From NCBI GenBank assembly GCA_030490835.1, contig CM059973.1, positions 53,324,008-53,388,007 on the forward strand: DNA of 64,000 nt, written 5' to 3'. Made by a program: the position numbers and the translations under genes. Positions 40,901 to 52,900 of this stretch are shown in pieces. This stretch comes from Annona cherimola. Lineage: Eukaryota; Streptophyta; Magnoliopsida; Magnoliales; Annonaceae. A model generated the notes under the pieces. That model ran no database searches. It saw nothing but the letters and a program-made list of their open reading frames with translations, and had not been told where the DNA came from. Every line of letters starts with the position of its first letter. The first letter of the stretch is position 1.

Positions 40901-43900
40901 ATTTTCTTGATCTCTTGAGTTCTCAAACGAAGTCTTGTGAATTTTCTTTTTGTTCTCAAATTCCATTCTAAGTCTGTTATTTTGTTATCAAGTGTTTGGA
41001 ATCTAGAAGGGAAGTTGTTTTCATTCTAGATTAGGTACTCTCTTTGTATCCTGGGGGCAAATTGCTATAACTCTAAACAGCTGTGAGAGTGCAAATATTG
41101 CCTTAAGGAAAGTGACGATTGTAACACGCCTAGAGGAGTAACCTATTTTGGTTTGCATAATTTCCACTTTCCTTAAATTTTCCTTTTCTAATTCCAAGTC
41201 TGTGACCCAACAAATAGCTCGCAAAAAGTTTTAAAAATTTCTTTTCAAAAAAAAGAAGAAGAAGAAAGGAATAGGTGAGTTATAATGTTGCTTACACAAC
41301 TAGGAGTTTATTAATGGTCTTGGCATAGAAGAAGGAAATGAGTGGAGTCATTACAATACTTCTGCAACTAATAGTTGTTAATGGGCTTGTCAAAGAAGAA
41401 CTATGATAATGTTTTTTTAAGCAGTTGCACATGCAGTTACTTCAAAAGGAGTGTTAGAAAGAAAGTATTTTACATGTGCAGTTATTATGGGCTAACCTTC
41501 ACCAAGTTACAGGAACTAATTTGAGGTTGTGCTTCAAAATATAGTATAGTTGAAGCTAAAACATCACTTTTCTGAATCAAATGTGTCAAAATAAGAAGAA
41601 TCTTGCACTCTATCCCACATTGTTGTGAGGAAATTTGCTTCATCAAGCCTCAGATCAGAGATTTTCAAATTCCTTCCATAACACGAACGAAGGAGAAAAT
41701 GAAGAGCAAGATTCCCTGATTTTTATAAATAGCCAAAGGCTGTGTAAAACTGTAAATGACAACATTTTCTTTTCCTTGGATTTGTATGTCAATCCCTCAA
41801 AAATTCTTTTACCAATCAAAATACGGAAGCATGCAATAACTCCAGAATTTGAATTCAGAGCGGAGAAATGTGAATATGAATTAACAAAACAACTGCTTCT
41901 AAAGGATAAATAGGCAATTAATAAATTAAAGCTTTGTCATCATCTACTGATTTTCTGAAGTTCATATGGACGAGGTGTTGCCAACTCATGGGCTAGCTTT
42001 ATATAAGTGCCTTATAGACTTCAAACAAATTTTCGTACATAAATCATGCATGCACTTTGAAGAAAGGTTCCTAAAAAGTACATCAAGTCAAACCTTCTCC
42101 TGCAGCTATGAGAGACAGTGCATGAGCAGGTGATAATACAACTTCTTCTTTTATGCCCTCCACGAAAGTTCCCTATCACAAGCAAAAAAAATAAAAAAAT
42201 AAAAAAATAAAAGAAAAAGAAAAGAAAAGAAAACATATATAGCCCCGAGTAAAATATATATATAAGCATTTTATCAGTAATTAGCACCTAAGTATTAACA
42301 CAAAAGAATTACAGAAGTCCCACACTTGTTCATCATGTACTAACTAAAATTTTAGGTTGTCAAAAACACCATTATTCCATTTGTGAAATTGAATGGTGTC
42401 AGTACAACATAGGAGTTAAGGCAGCATATTATCTTCAGAGCTTTTATATTGTTCAATTCAAAGGACTATTAATAGTTACCTTGATCCAACAGATGACCAG
42501 GATGTAAAATGTAAAATAAGGAAAATACATACAACTATGAAAACTAACCCTCAAGGAGTTTTGGAATCATGTTTCATACTTACTAATAATTGAATCTATT
42601 CTTTGACTTCTGAACAGATAAGCATTGCAATGGTTACTATTGTGGCTAAGCAACTCTCAATTGATAGTTTAATCCAACCACAATGATCATGCAATAGATA
42701 ACAATTCAGTGCTTAGAACACTTCCATTAACGTTTAGCAGCATATTATCTTATTACAGGAAGATTAACAAACCTAAAAATGGAACAATGATAGATACTCC
42801 TATTACTTTGATTCATTATTTATAAGACTTATTTCCATCTCTGTGCAATATTTGATTGCATCATTGAAGTTCCAATGTCAACAAAAAGAATTAGATGTAC
42901 TCATGTAACTTAGCGGTGCGTGTTGGGTTTGAGTCAACCCAACCAAGCCCACTTCTTGACCCAATTTTATCTCCACCCTAACCCAACCCAACTTTCTAAA
43001 AACTTGGGTTGAGCTGCAGGCTGAAGTTGGGTTGACAAATGCAAGTTAAAGTTGGGTTCTAAATGGCCGCCTCCATGGTTACATACTCATGCCAACATGT
43101 GGCACAAAATGCAGCCTCTATATCTTATTTGTTATTTTTTATTATGTTGTTTCGGTTCAGTTGTCAAAACAACCAGAAAATATTAAATATAAGAAATTTT
43201 TTAAAAAGATGTTAAGAAGAAAAGTATGAAAGAAAATGATCTGAAAATATAGTTTCATAAAGTAGGCCAAAAATAATGCCTCGTAGTAACATATAATTTA
43301 AGATACTAAATATCATTAATAAATCTTGTCATCAAATTAAGATTACATTATATTTCGCAAAGTAGAATATTTCTTTGTCATTATAAAACAGACCCTTAGT
43401 ATTCATAAAAAAATGTTATGGCTTCTCTACATCTTTTAATCTTTCACTTTTAAAAATATATATATCTCTTCCCATTTTTAATTTTATTTTTTACAATTAT
43501 CATCCTATCTATTTTTATTCTCATTTATATTTTTTTGCACAGATTATATAAGTTAAAGGATCCATAAAGTAAAAAATTGAAAATTAAAAGAACCAAATGG
43601 GTTCTTTTCAGTTGAAAATAGAACAGCAAATATCCAATCTAATGTTTCTAGCTCTAATAATACTAAAAACTAAGAATAGTTTAGAATTCCTAAAATTGAA
43701 TGATGGAAAAAATAAGAAGAAAATTTTATAAGAGAAAATTATATTTGCATATAAAATATGAGTATCATCATTTGAATAAAATTATATTATAATTAAAATA
43801 GACACTAATAATGATTAATAATGAAAAGATAAAGTCATTCTAAAGTATATGAAAAGGACAATTAACTTATTAGTTAAATAGAGGATTAGGAAAGGCAAGT

Positions 43901-46900
43901 GAAAATAACAAACCAAGTGGGGCAAATAGGGAAGTGGGTGGACAAAAAAGTAAGAAACAAGTCTGTTTAGGGAGTGGTAGGCATGAAGAAAGAAGGAAAA
44001 GTGAGAAACAGCCAGTGAGTTGTGGGGGGCGCTGGACAGTGAAAGGTCTATAAAGCAGAAAGCCGATGATTTCCTACCAGAAAGGGAGAATAAGGGAACA
44101 GATCCACATATTGAAAACCAGCAGGAAGGAAGCGGGGAATATATTGGAAAGGGAAAAGAGCAAATGCCGGAGAGTTTGGGACAAATGGCGACAGAAGACT
44201 GGGAAGGAAGCAGGATCGCTGAAATTGTAGGAACCACAGAAGACAGATCACCGGAGAGGAGGTGGCGGACGGATGGCATAGGGCGTAAGCAGAGAATCTA
44301 GCAGGGGAATCTAGGAAAAGGAAAAAGGGGGATGGAAACGAATGTTAATCAAGTTCAGTGGAGAAATTTGAGAAGAGGTTAAAAATGGAGCTTAAGCATG
44401 GATCCACAGTCAGCAGTAACCTGGTGGAGGCTGAGAGAGTGTCTCAGCCCCACCGCCCCTAATGTTGATTATAGCCTAGAATTGCCGTGGGCTTGGCAAC
44501 CCATGGTCAATTTGAAACCTTGTTGACTTGATTAAGAGGAAAGGTCCCACAGTTGTTTTCTTGTGCAAAATAAAGAGAACGGGCATGGAGATGGAAAGTG
44601 TAAGAAGAAAACTGAAGTTTGAAAGTTGCATGACTGTTGACTGTAATGGAAGAAAGGGTAATTTGGCTCTGATGTGGAGAGGAATGGGATGTACAGTTTA
44701 AGACTTTCTCAAAAATCATATTGATGCAACAATTACTAGTAGAAGGGGGGGCACTTTCTGGAGATTTATGGGTTTCCATGGGAACGTAGAGGTGGCCAGG
44801 AGAGCCCAATCATGGGATGTTTTGAGGAGGCTGGGTCAGCGAATAACTGAACCATGGATTGTTATGGGCGATTTCAATGAAATTATGGGTATATCAGAAG
44901 CAAGAAGTAGGAGAGGGAGACCTGAACATGTTCAGGGAAGTGGTGGACGAGTGCAACTCAATTGATGAGGGCTATGTGGGGGCGGATATGACCTGGAAAA
45001 ACAACCAAAGGGGCGCTAACAAAATGGAAGCTAGGCTGGATAGGGGGATGGCAACACAAAGATGGTTACAGTGTTTCCCTTTTGCCAAGATGGTACACTT
45101 GGAAACTGCTCACTCCGACCACTGCCCAATTTTGCTGCTGCTGGACTCAGATAAGTGCAACAAAAGGCCTCCAAGACAATTAAGGTATGAGTTATTTTGG
45201 GCAAAAGATAATGAAGCTCATTATATTGTTCACATGCTTGGTCTTCAACATTGATGGAATTCAGTAGTGTAGGGTAGGGAAAAGTCAGCAGGAAAATTCA
45301 GTAGTGTAGGGTAAAGCTGTCTGAACGGAATAAAAGGAGAAGGGGAAACATTCAAAAGACCATAAGGGAAAAACAAGAGGAGTGGCACTTTCTGAATCTG
45401 CTACTCCCTCAGACGACGGAGATGAGAAAATTAAGGCAGCGGAAAGAACAATAAACAAACTATTAGACGATGAGGAGATTCTGTGGAAACAGAGAGCTCA
45501 CTGGTTATACTTGGGGATAGAAATGCTGCTTTTTTTCATCATACGGCATCCAACAGGAAAAGAAAGAACATAATTGAAGGACTTCAAGATGTGATAGGTA
45601 ACTGGTTCTTTAATCGACAGGGGAAAGAGAACGTGACTATGGATTACTTTAAAGAACTTTTTTCAATCTCTGGTCTACAGAGAATGGAGAGGATAACTGA
45701 ATTTGCTAGAACCTCGATTTCATATTGTTGGGGGGTGGGGGAGGAATCTGACCAAAACACTGGAATGGGATGAAGTGGTAAAGGCAGTGAAGAACATAAA
45801 CCCTACTAACGCTCCGGGTTCAGATGGTGTGTCAAGCGCCTTCTACATAGAACACTGGAACTCAGTGGGTAGAGATGTTTGTGAAATGTATAAAGCATTT
45901 TTTGAGTGCCAGGACAAAAATCAAAGATGGGATCAGCTTGGGAAAATTAATACCACTACTATTGTCCTCATCTCAAAGAAGACTGGAGTTTGCGAAGTTG
46001 TTGAATTCAAACCCATAAGCCTTTGCAATGTAGCCCACAAGATCCTATCAAAAATTTTGGCAAATAGGCCAAAAGTTTGTCTCCAAAATGTAATTTCCAA
46101 CCAGCAGAATGCCTTTCTACTGGGTAGGCTTATAACAGATAATATGATGATAGCGTATGAAGCAATCCATCACCTGAGGAAAAGGAAGAGAGGGAAGAAG
46201 GAGGGTATGGCAATAAAGCTTGATATATCAAAAGCATATGATCGAGTAGAGTGGAATTTCCTTTTAGCCATGATGCGAAGGATGAATTATGGAAAGGTCT
46301 AGATTGGATGGATGGAATGCTATCTGAGCTCGGTGAGGTACAAGATCAACGTAAATGGGTACATGACCAACTTTATTGCTCCATAAAGGGGGCTCTGTCA
46401 GGGGGACCCTTTGTCCCCGTACTTATTCCTCATATATGCCGAAGGCCTGTCGTGGTTAATCCAAGGCGCGCATCAAAGAAAGTTAATATCGGGTTTGAAA
46501 GTCTCCCCAAGGGGGCCTGCCATCACACACCTTTTATTTGCGGATGATACCTTACTTTTTTCAAGAGCTTGTTATGCTGAAATATCAAGGGTAATGAATA
46601 ATCTAAAGACCTAAAGCATGTTAATGTGGGACATGAAGATATTTTCATAAATTAGAATTTAGATTGTTTTAGGATGTTTATTTCTATTTTGGATTTGTTA
46701 GAATATTTAGAAGATACTGGAAGATCTCCTAGAATATTTTTGGAATAAATTCATATGTATTTTAAGTTTACTTCTTCTAGAGGTTTACTTAAAATATGCA
46801 ATTTCTTTTTGTAAAAGATTAGATATTGAATAAATGTTGCTAAAATGAGGTGGCATGTTTTCCTATAAGTACCATCCTTGTAAGCTCTAAAGAGCATCAG

Positions 46901-49900
46901 TTTTGACATTTATAGAAGTGTTCTCTAATTCTTCTTCTACTTGTTCTTATTCTTTTCTCCTTATTCTTCTATTCTTTCTACATTTCTCTTCTCTTCTCAT
47001 CTTTCTACTATCTTCTTCTTTCTACTATCTTCTTCTCTACCCATCCTACATCACTTGTGCTCGGGGCAAGCTATAAATGTTGAAAATACTGCCTATTTTT
47101 TAGTGCCAACACCAGCACAAACAGAAGGGGGGAAATCAAAAGCTATGTGGGCTCCTCAAGTGTAGAGATTAAATCCTATTTGGGGCTTCCTGCTTAGTTG
47201 GGCGAATCCAACAAAGAGGTATTTAAAGATATTAATGAGCGTATATGGCAGAAGCTCCAATGTTGGAAAGAGAGGTCTTCATCAACTAGTGGAAAGGAGA
47301 TTATCATAAAATCAATAGCCCAGGCCATTCCATGCTACACAATGGGACTCTTTCTCCTCCCAAAGAATTTTTGTAAGGAGGTCAATGGGATGATTAGCAA
47401 GCTCTGGTGGGGCAAGAATGGGGGAAAAAGGAAAATCAGTTGGGTGGGGTGGGGAGAAATGTGCAAGCTAAAGGCAATAGGAGGCTCGGGGACTTTTGGG
47501 CTTTCAACCTAGCACTAATGGCAAAACAGGTGTGGAGGCTTTTGAGAAATCCTTGCTCCTTTTGCCATCAAATCCTAAAAGCAAAGTACTTCCATGATGG
47601 CAACTTCTGAGATTGCAAAATTCGGGGAATGAATCTTACATATGGAAGTGCATCTTAAAAGAAAAAGAGGTCATTATGAAAGCCAGGAGATGGAGAATCG
47701 GATATGGAAGAAAGGTGAGGTCTTTCCACGACAAATGGGCTGGAACAATGACACAAAAGGTTGGCCCTTTGCCAAAAAACATAGCGGCAGATGAATGTGT
47801 CAGCAATTTCAATAATCAGGCTGCAGGTATTTGGGAAAGGGAGAAGATTTTGGCTGCTACTGGTGAAGCAGGTTGGAGGGCAATCACCATCATTCCATTT
47901 CCCACACTACAGACAAACGACTCCTGGTTTTGGAAGCCTGAACCAAATGGGCTCTTTAGTGTGCAGTCGGTCTACAAGCTGGTGAAATCTAACTTTGGTT
48001 CTTTTGCAGGCAACTCAAGTAGCAGGAATGGAGCACAAATGGAGTTCAAGAACATTTGGAGAGCAAAAATCCCAACAAAAGTGAGAGTATTCAGGTGGAG
48101 ATTGTTCAGAAATTCTCTCCCAAGAAACAGCAACCTTCTGCGCAGGGGAGTGAACGTGGACACAAAATGCAGTTTCTGCAACTGTCAAAGTGAAGATGCA
48201 AATCATCTGCTCGTATTTTGTGAAATAGTAAAGGCAGAAAGAGAGCTCCTAATTAACAGCTAGAGTATCTGGGTTCCAAGGAAGGCAATCAGCTGCATCT
48301 ATAGTCGCTTGTCAGCGGCAGGGGATGAAGATGGGCTGGCCATTTTTATGTTCTTCTGCTGGAGAGTATGGTTCTTGAGACACCAACTAAGGGAATCTGG
48401 CCTGATCTTCAAAATGTTGTAGAGCGGTGCAGATCATACAAAGAGAGCTATGAGGAGGTGCGCCTAATGGGGGAAACGAAAATACTAGAAAAGGAGCTAA
48501 ACCCAAGATGGAGAAGACTAGTGGAAGGAACATTCAAAATGAACGTAGACAGCAAGAGAAACCAGAGAGGAGATTGCATGAGGATTGGTGTAATTCTTAG
48601 GGACTCTAGAGATCGATTCATGGCTACGCACAATTGGAAGAGAGATGGGAGTCATTGATACCCTTACAATGGAGGCAATGTGTAATACCCAGACCCAAGT
48701 AAGACTCATATAATTGCATTTAATATGTATTTATGATTTATGTATGAATTGATTGATTTTTGGATGATTTTCATGAATTGATGAATTTTGCAATTAGGGT
48801 TTGCAATTAAAAATGGTGATTAAGATTAATCGCTAAAGCCCAATGTAAGTCAAGATGACTAAAGAGGCTTAAGGAGAATTAGTATATGCTAATGTGGTAT
48901 GAATCTTTATTTTAATTTCCATGATTTAATTAATGGAGATTAAAATGGAAATTATGGAATTATGTTGAAAATCATAGAAAATTCATAACTTAACGCCTAT
49001 AAGGCGAAATGAGATGAAATTTTAAAGGTAAGCTCATGGTTTTGGGCTCAACCTTATAAGTGGATTGGATTAAGGCAAGTGTGATGGGATTAAGGTGATA
49101 ATTATTTGATTTGAATCTCACACTGTAAGGTTGTTTTCAAAGGCTCATAACTTGACGTAGAAACGTCGGTTTGAGATGAAATTTGAAACGATTGAATAAA
49201 ATTATGAAATCTATGGTATGAGTGGATTGGATCAAGCTAATTATCATGGGAAAGTGCTTAATTGGAAAAAGATACCTAGCATTGACTTTGTGCACCTTAG
49301 ACTACCATAGCATTTAATAAAAAGCATTTGAGTTTAATGCTATGCTATGCAAGGTGTCAAATGGAGGTGAATGGAGCTGAATTTTATAGATTTGTTTAAT
49401 GGTCAAATCCATGGAAAAATGAGGATTTAAATGCATTGGTTTAATGCCTAAGTTTAGCTCAAAATGAGGCATAGATTATGTGTCAATGCAAGGGACGTCC
49501 AAGGGCACTTTGGGCATGGAAATTTGATTTTTAAAAATGCTAAAATGCATATCTAAGTTGCCTAATACCTAGGTGAAGTAAATGAGCACATAAATATGTG
49601 GAAAATGTGGCAAAAAAATGTCTAAACCCAAGCTAAGGGGGGGCGTCACCTAGTGGACAGCAATGCAATCCTTAAATGCATGGATTTTGGGGATTTTTTA
49701 TAATTAGAAAATGCATATTTTACTTGGATATAAAAATGTCATGTCATCAAGGGATAAGTTAGAAATAAATTACCCTCATGACATGTGGCAAAGTGAGTCC
49801 CATGGGCTGGTTAAAAATTATAAAAAGGGGAGATATACCTTGAAAACGTGCATATGTGAAAAGGGGAAGAAAATTCCAAAATTTTGCTAAGTGTTAGCAA

Positions 49901-52900
49901 CCCTTGGGCACGTCCAAACCAGCAAGGGGGAAGGAGAAAAAGAGAAGAAAAGGGGAAGGAAAAAGGAGAAAAAAAAAAAGAGAAGGAACCAAGCCAAACA
50001 AGTTGGATTCAAGTTAGATTCAATCCAAGTAAATGAAATCAAAGTTCTCTCTCAATTCATGAGCCATGAATATGATTTATAAAGAACTCTTAAAGGATGA
50101 GTTATGATGCCTTGATATGGGTACTGAATGATTTTTGAAAGATATAAATGAAATCAAGAGTTCAAGAGAGTGAAAAGGGAAGTTAGGGTTGAAATTTGAG
50201 ATGAAATCTAACTTGAGAAATTCTCAAAACCCTAAAACATGTTGTTGTATGATTAAAGTATGATGATTTTGATGTAATTCATGTTCTTTTGAATTACATA
50301 TGTTGATTTGAGCATTTGTTAATGATTTTAGCAAAAATGGAACTTAGGGTTTCAAGTAATGCCCGATTTTTCCATTTTTGAGTTAAAAATGATATAAAGA
50401 AGTGCTTAAATGGTTTATGAATGAATTGTAGGGTAAAGTACTCTAAATTAAGGACCCTTCGGACGACTTAAGTGGCTGGATGAATTTGCCCTAAATCTGA
50501 TTATGTACGATATGTATGGAACGTCCAAACGGGAGCCAAAACGGGTGCTTTCCATGTGATTTTTGTTGCTATTTGTAAACAAATGATTTATGAATGTTAT
50601 GGAGGGTAAATTACCATTGGATTAAGGTACTTTGAGTGTCCAAAAGGGCTTGGAATGATTTGCCCTAAATCTGATTTTAAGGATATGTGTAAGGACACGT
50701 CAAAACGGGTCAAAATGGATGCCCTATATGCATGAAAATGTTGCTATTATGGAAGCAAATGAATTATGGATTTTAAATATGTGATAATACCCTAAATTTG
50801 AGTTAAGAAAAGCATGTTTAGTTGCTGGAAATTATGACTTAAAAATCTGTTATGATTTAAGTCTTGAAAGAGGCATTGAAAAGATGAAAAACGGGTCTTA
50901 ACATAGCTGTTTTGGAACCCAGTGATAAATGGATTAAAAATCCGAAATTAAACCCTAAAGTATGTGTTAATTAAGGGGTTTAATGATGATGAAAATGGGT
51001 GTAAGTTGCTGTGTTGAGAAATTTTAAGAAACACATAATATATGTGTTGTGTGTTGAACGTATGTAGAGCATATGTATGAATGAATGATATGTGACTTAT
51101 GTGAGATTGCTAAAATGCAAAATATGCATGAATATGTGATAAAAGGCATAAGGATGTTGTTGTATGAATAATGTTTGATTATCTCAATTTATGATATTTA
51201 TTTATGAAGCTTAAAACGTCACTTATATGCTTAGAATAAGCATTGACGTAGCAAAAATGGAAAAAAAAATGAAAAATGGTTAATGGAATATATAAATCCT
51301 CATATGTTGAGTTATGAATGAATATTATGTGTTTACCCTAAATATGGGATTAAAACACAATATGGAATGGATGATATGATGCACAAGTGCACATTGTGTA
51401 TGTATGATCGACTTGAAAATCCAAATTGATTATGTATGATATAAATTATGGGATTGGAAAACTAAGTGAATGCAAGCAAATGGATTGTTATGAATGCAAT
51501 GCTATGTTTATGTATAGACAAAGGCAAAGAGATAAGCGAGACGGAAAGCTAAGCAAACAAGGTAAGCAAGCAGTTTTCTAAATGCTTTGTTTTATCAAAT
51601 GTGATAAAATGTTTATCAATGGTATTCTAACTGTTTAAATGAGTTAGCAAATGAATGATTTCAATTCTTTCTAAGTTGTTTAAGGATACTCATTCCTTAT
51701 CTAAATGTGTATTGAAATGTTATTTCCAATAGAATAAATGAATTGCTTACCTGCTTTTTAAGTACTTATGTCAAATGATGAATTCATGAATGAAAAATCA
51801 TGCTAGCATGTCAAAGAATGTTTATGAAAGATGCATGTGCACAAAGCATGAGGTCCACCTCAAAGGTATAAGCGGACCAAATGTCCCCCTTTGGTGCGGC
51901 CAAGTCGGTAAGAGAGACCGAGGGCCGGCGGCGCCTCCCTTGAATGGGAGAGAGGATGAAAGTGGATGGTTATCTAGCTAGCTTCTATCCAAAGGAATGT
52001 CATGATTTTAAATAATGCATCGCATTGTTTATGACATACCCTAGACGGGTATAAGAAGCATGTTTTAAGATATACCCTCGAGTGGGTATAATGTGGCTTT
52101 CCAAGTTATTTTCAATGAAAATGAACTGCCTAAAAACCTTATAGTTTGCTTATTGAGTTTCGACTCACAGTTTTGTTTTCCAAATCCTAAAGACAGGTGA
52201 AGAGAAGAACCATGCAAGGAGCATAGGTAGAGATTCAAGAGAATATGAATTTCTATAAGTTACCTGTGAAAGAATTTTATGAATTGTATGGTTGTATGAA
52301 TGTTAACATTACATTGTGGTTTAATGTTGTACAAGAATTTATGTGGTAATTTTGACTATAAATAGTGAAAAAAATTTATGGTCACATGTTAAGGTATGAG
52401 TTAGCATAAAATGACTAAGTATGGAATTTACGAGATCATATATGTATCTCTTGAATGGCTTAATGACCTAAAAAGGCATTTGATGAAAAGTAAATTGAAA
52501 GGAATGATTGAACTCCTAAGGAGTTAAGATTAAGTGGATAAATATCCAATAAGCCGCCGTGTGACAGGGCAACAATCCTGATCACGTTTACCAATTGATA
52601 GATCTTCGAGTAAGGTTGTGACGCTCGGGTTGGGGCGTCACACAATGGCCATGAAATATGGAGTTTTTTGGGGTGCTAAAATGTAAATCCAAAATATCAA
52701 GCTGGAGACAGATTCACTGCTTTTGAGTAAGTACTTGATTGAGGAGTGCAATATTCTGTCATCTATGGGAACCATAATCAAGGAGATAAAGTCTCAAATC
52801 TCAATGTTCCATTCTATCTCTTTTTTGCATGTTCTGAGATCCAGGAATGCGGCGGCAAACAGCTTGGCAAATTTTACAGCATCAAATGCAGATTCGTGTA

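Larger units (their letters stand above)
36316..41212 (+). mobile_element. Copia retrotransposon with internal deletion, LTRs and perfect 5-bp TSD
   Basis: LTRs 36316-36835 (520 bp) and 40683-41212 (530 bp) run TGTTG(a/g)AATTTTC to GACCCAACA. AATAG flanks at 36311-36315 and 41213-41217. The 3' LTR has a 10-bp duplication (CCCGTTTCTG). I count about 14 substitutions between LTRs, near 2.7%, so it is older than the Ty3 element at 7145. A purine tract AAAATGGAGGGGGAA precedes the 3' LTR. The usual Met PBS is absent after the 5' LTR (ATCTTAAGGC instead). Coding region broken and deleted between integrase and RT. Confidence 0.93.

Noticed and set aside
42915..43060. Interstitial telomere array
   Set aside because: GGGTT motifs are irregular and interspersed; not TTTAGGG repeats.
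44020..44301. 93-codon plus and 154-codon minus frames at the LINE 5' end
   Set aside because: Within the LINE; may include ORF1 debris, but no RNA-binding or zinc-knuckle motif could be read.
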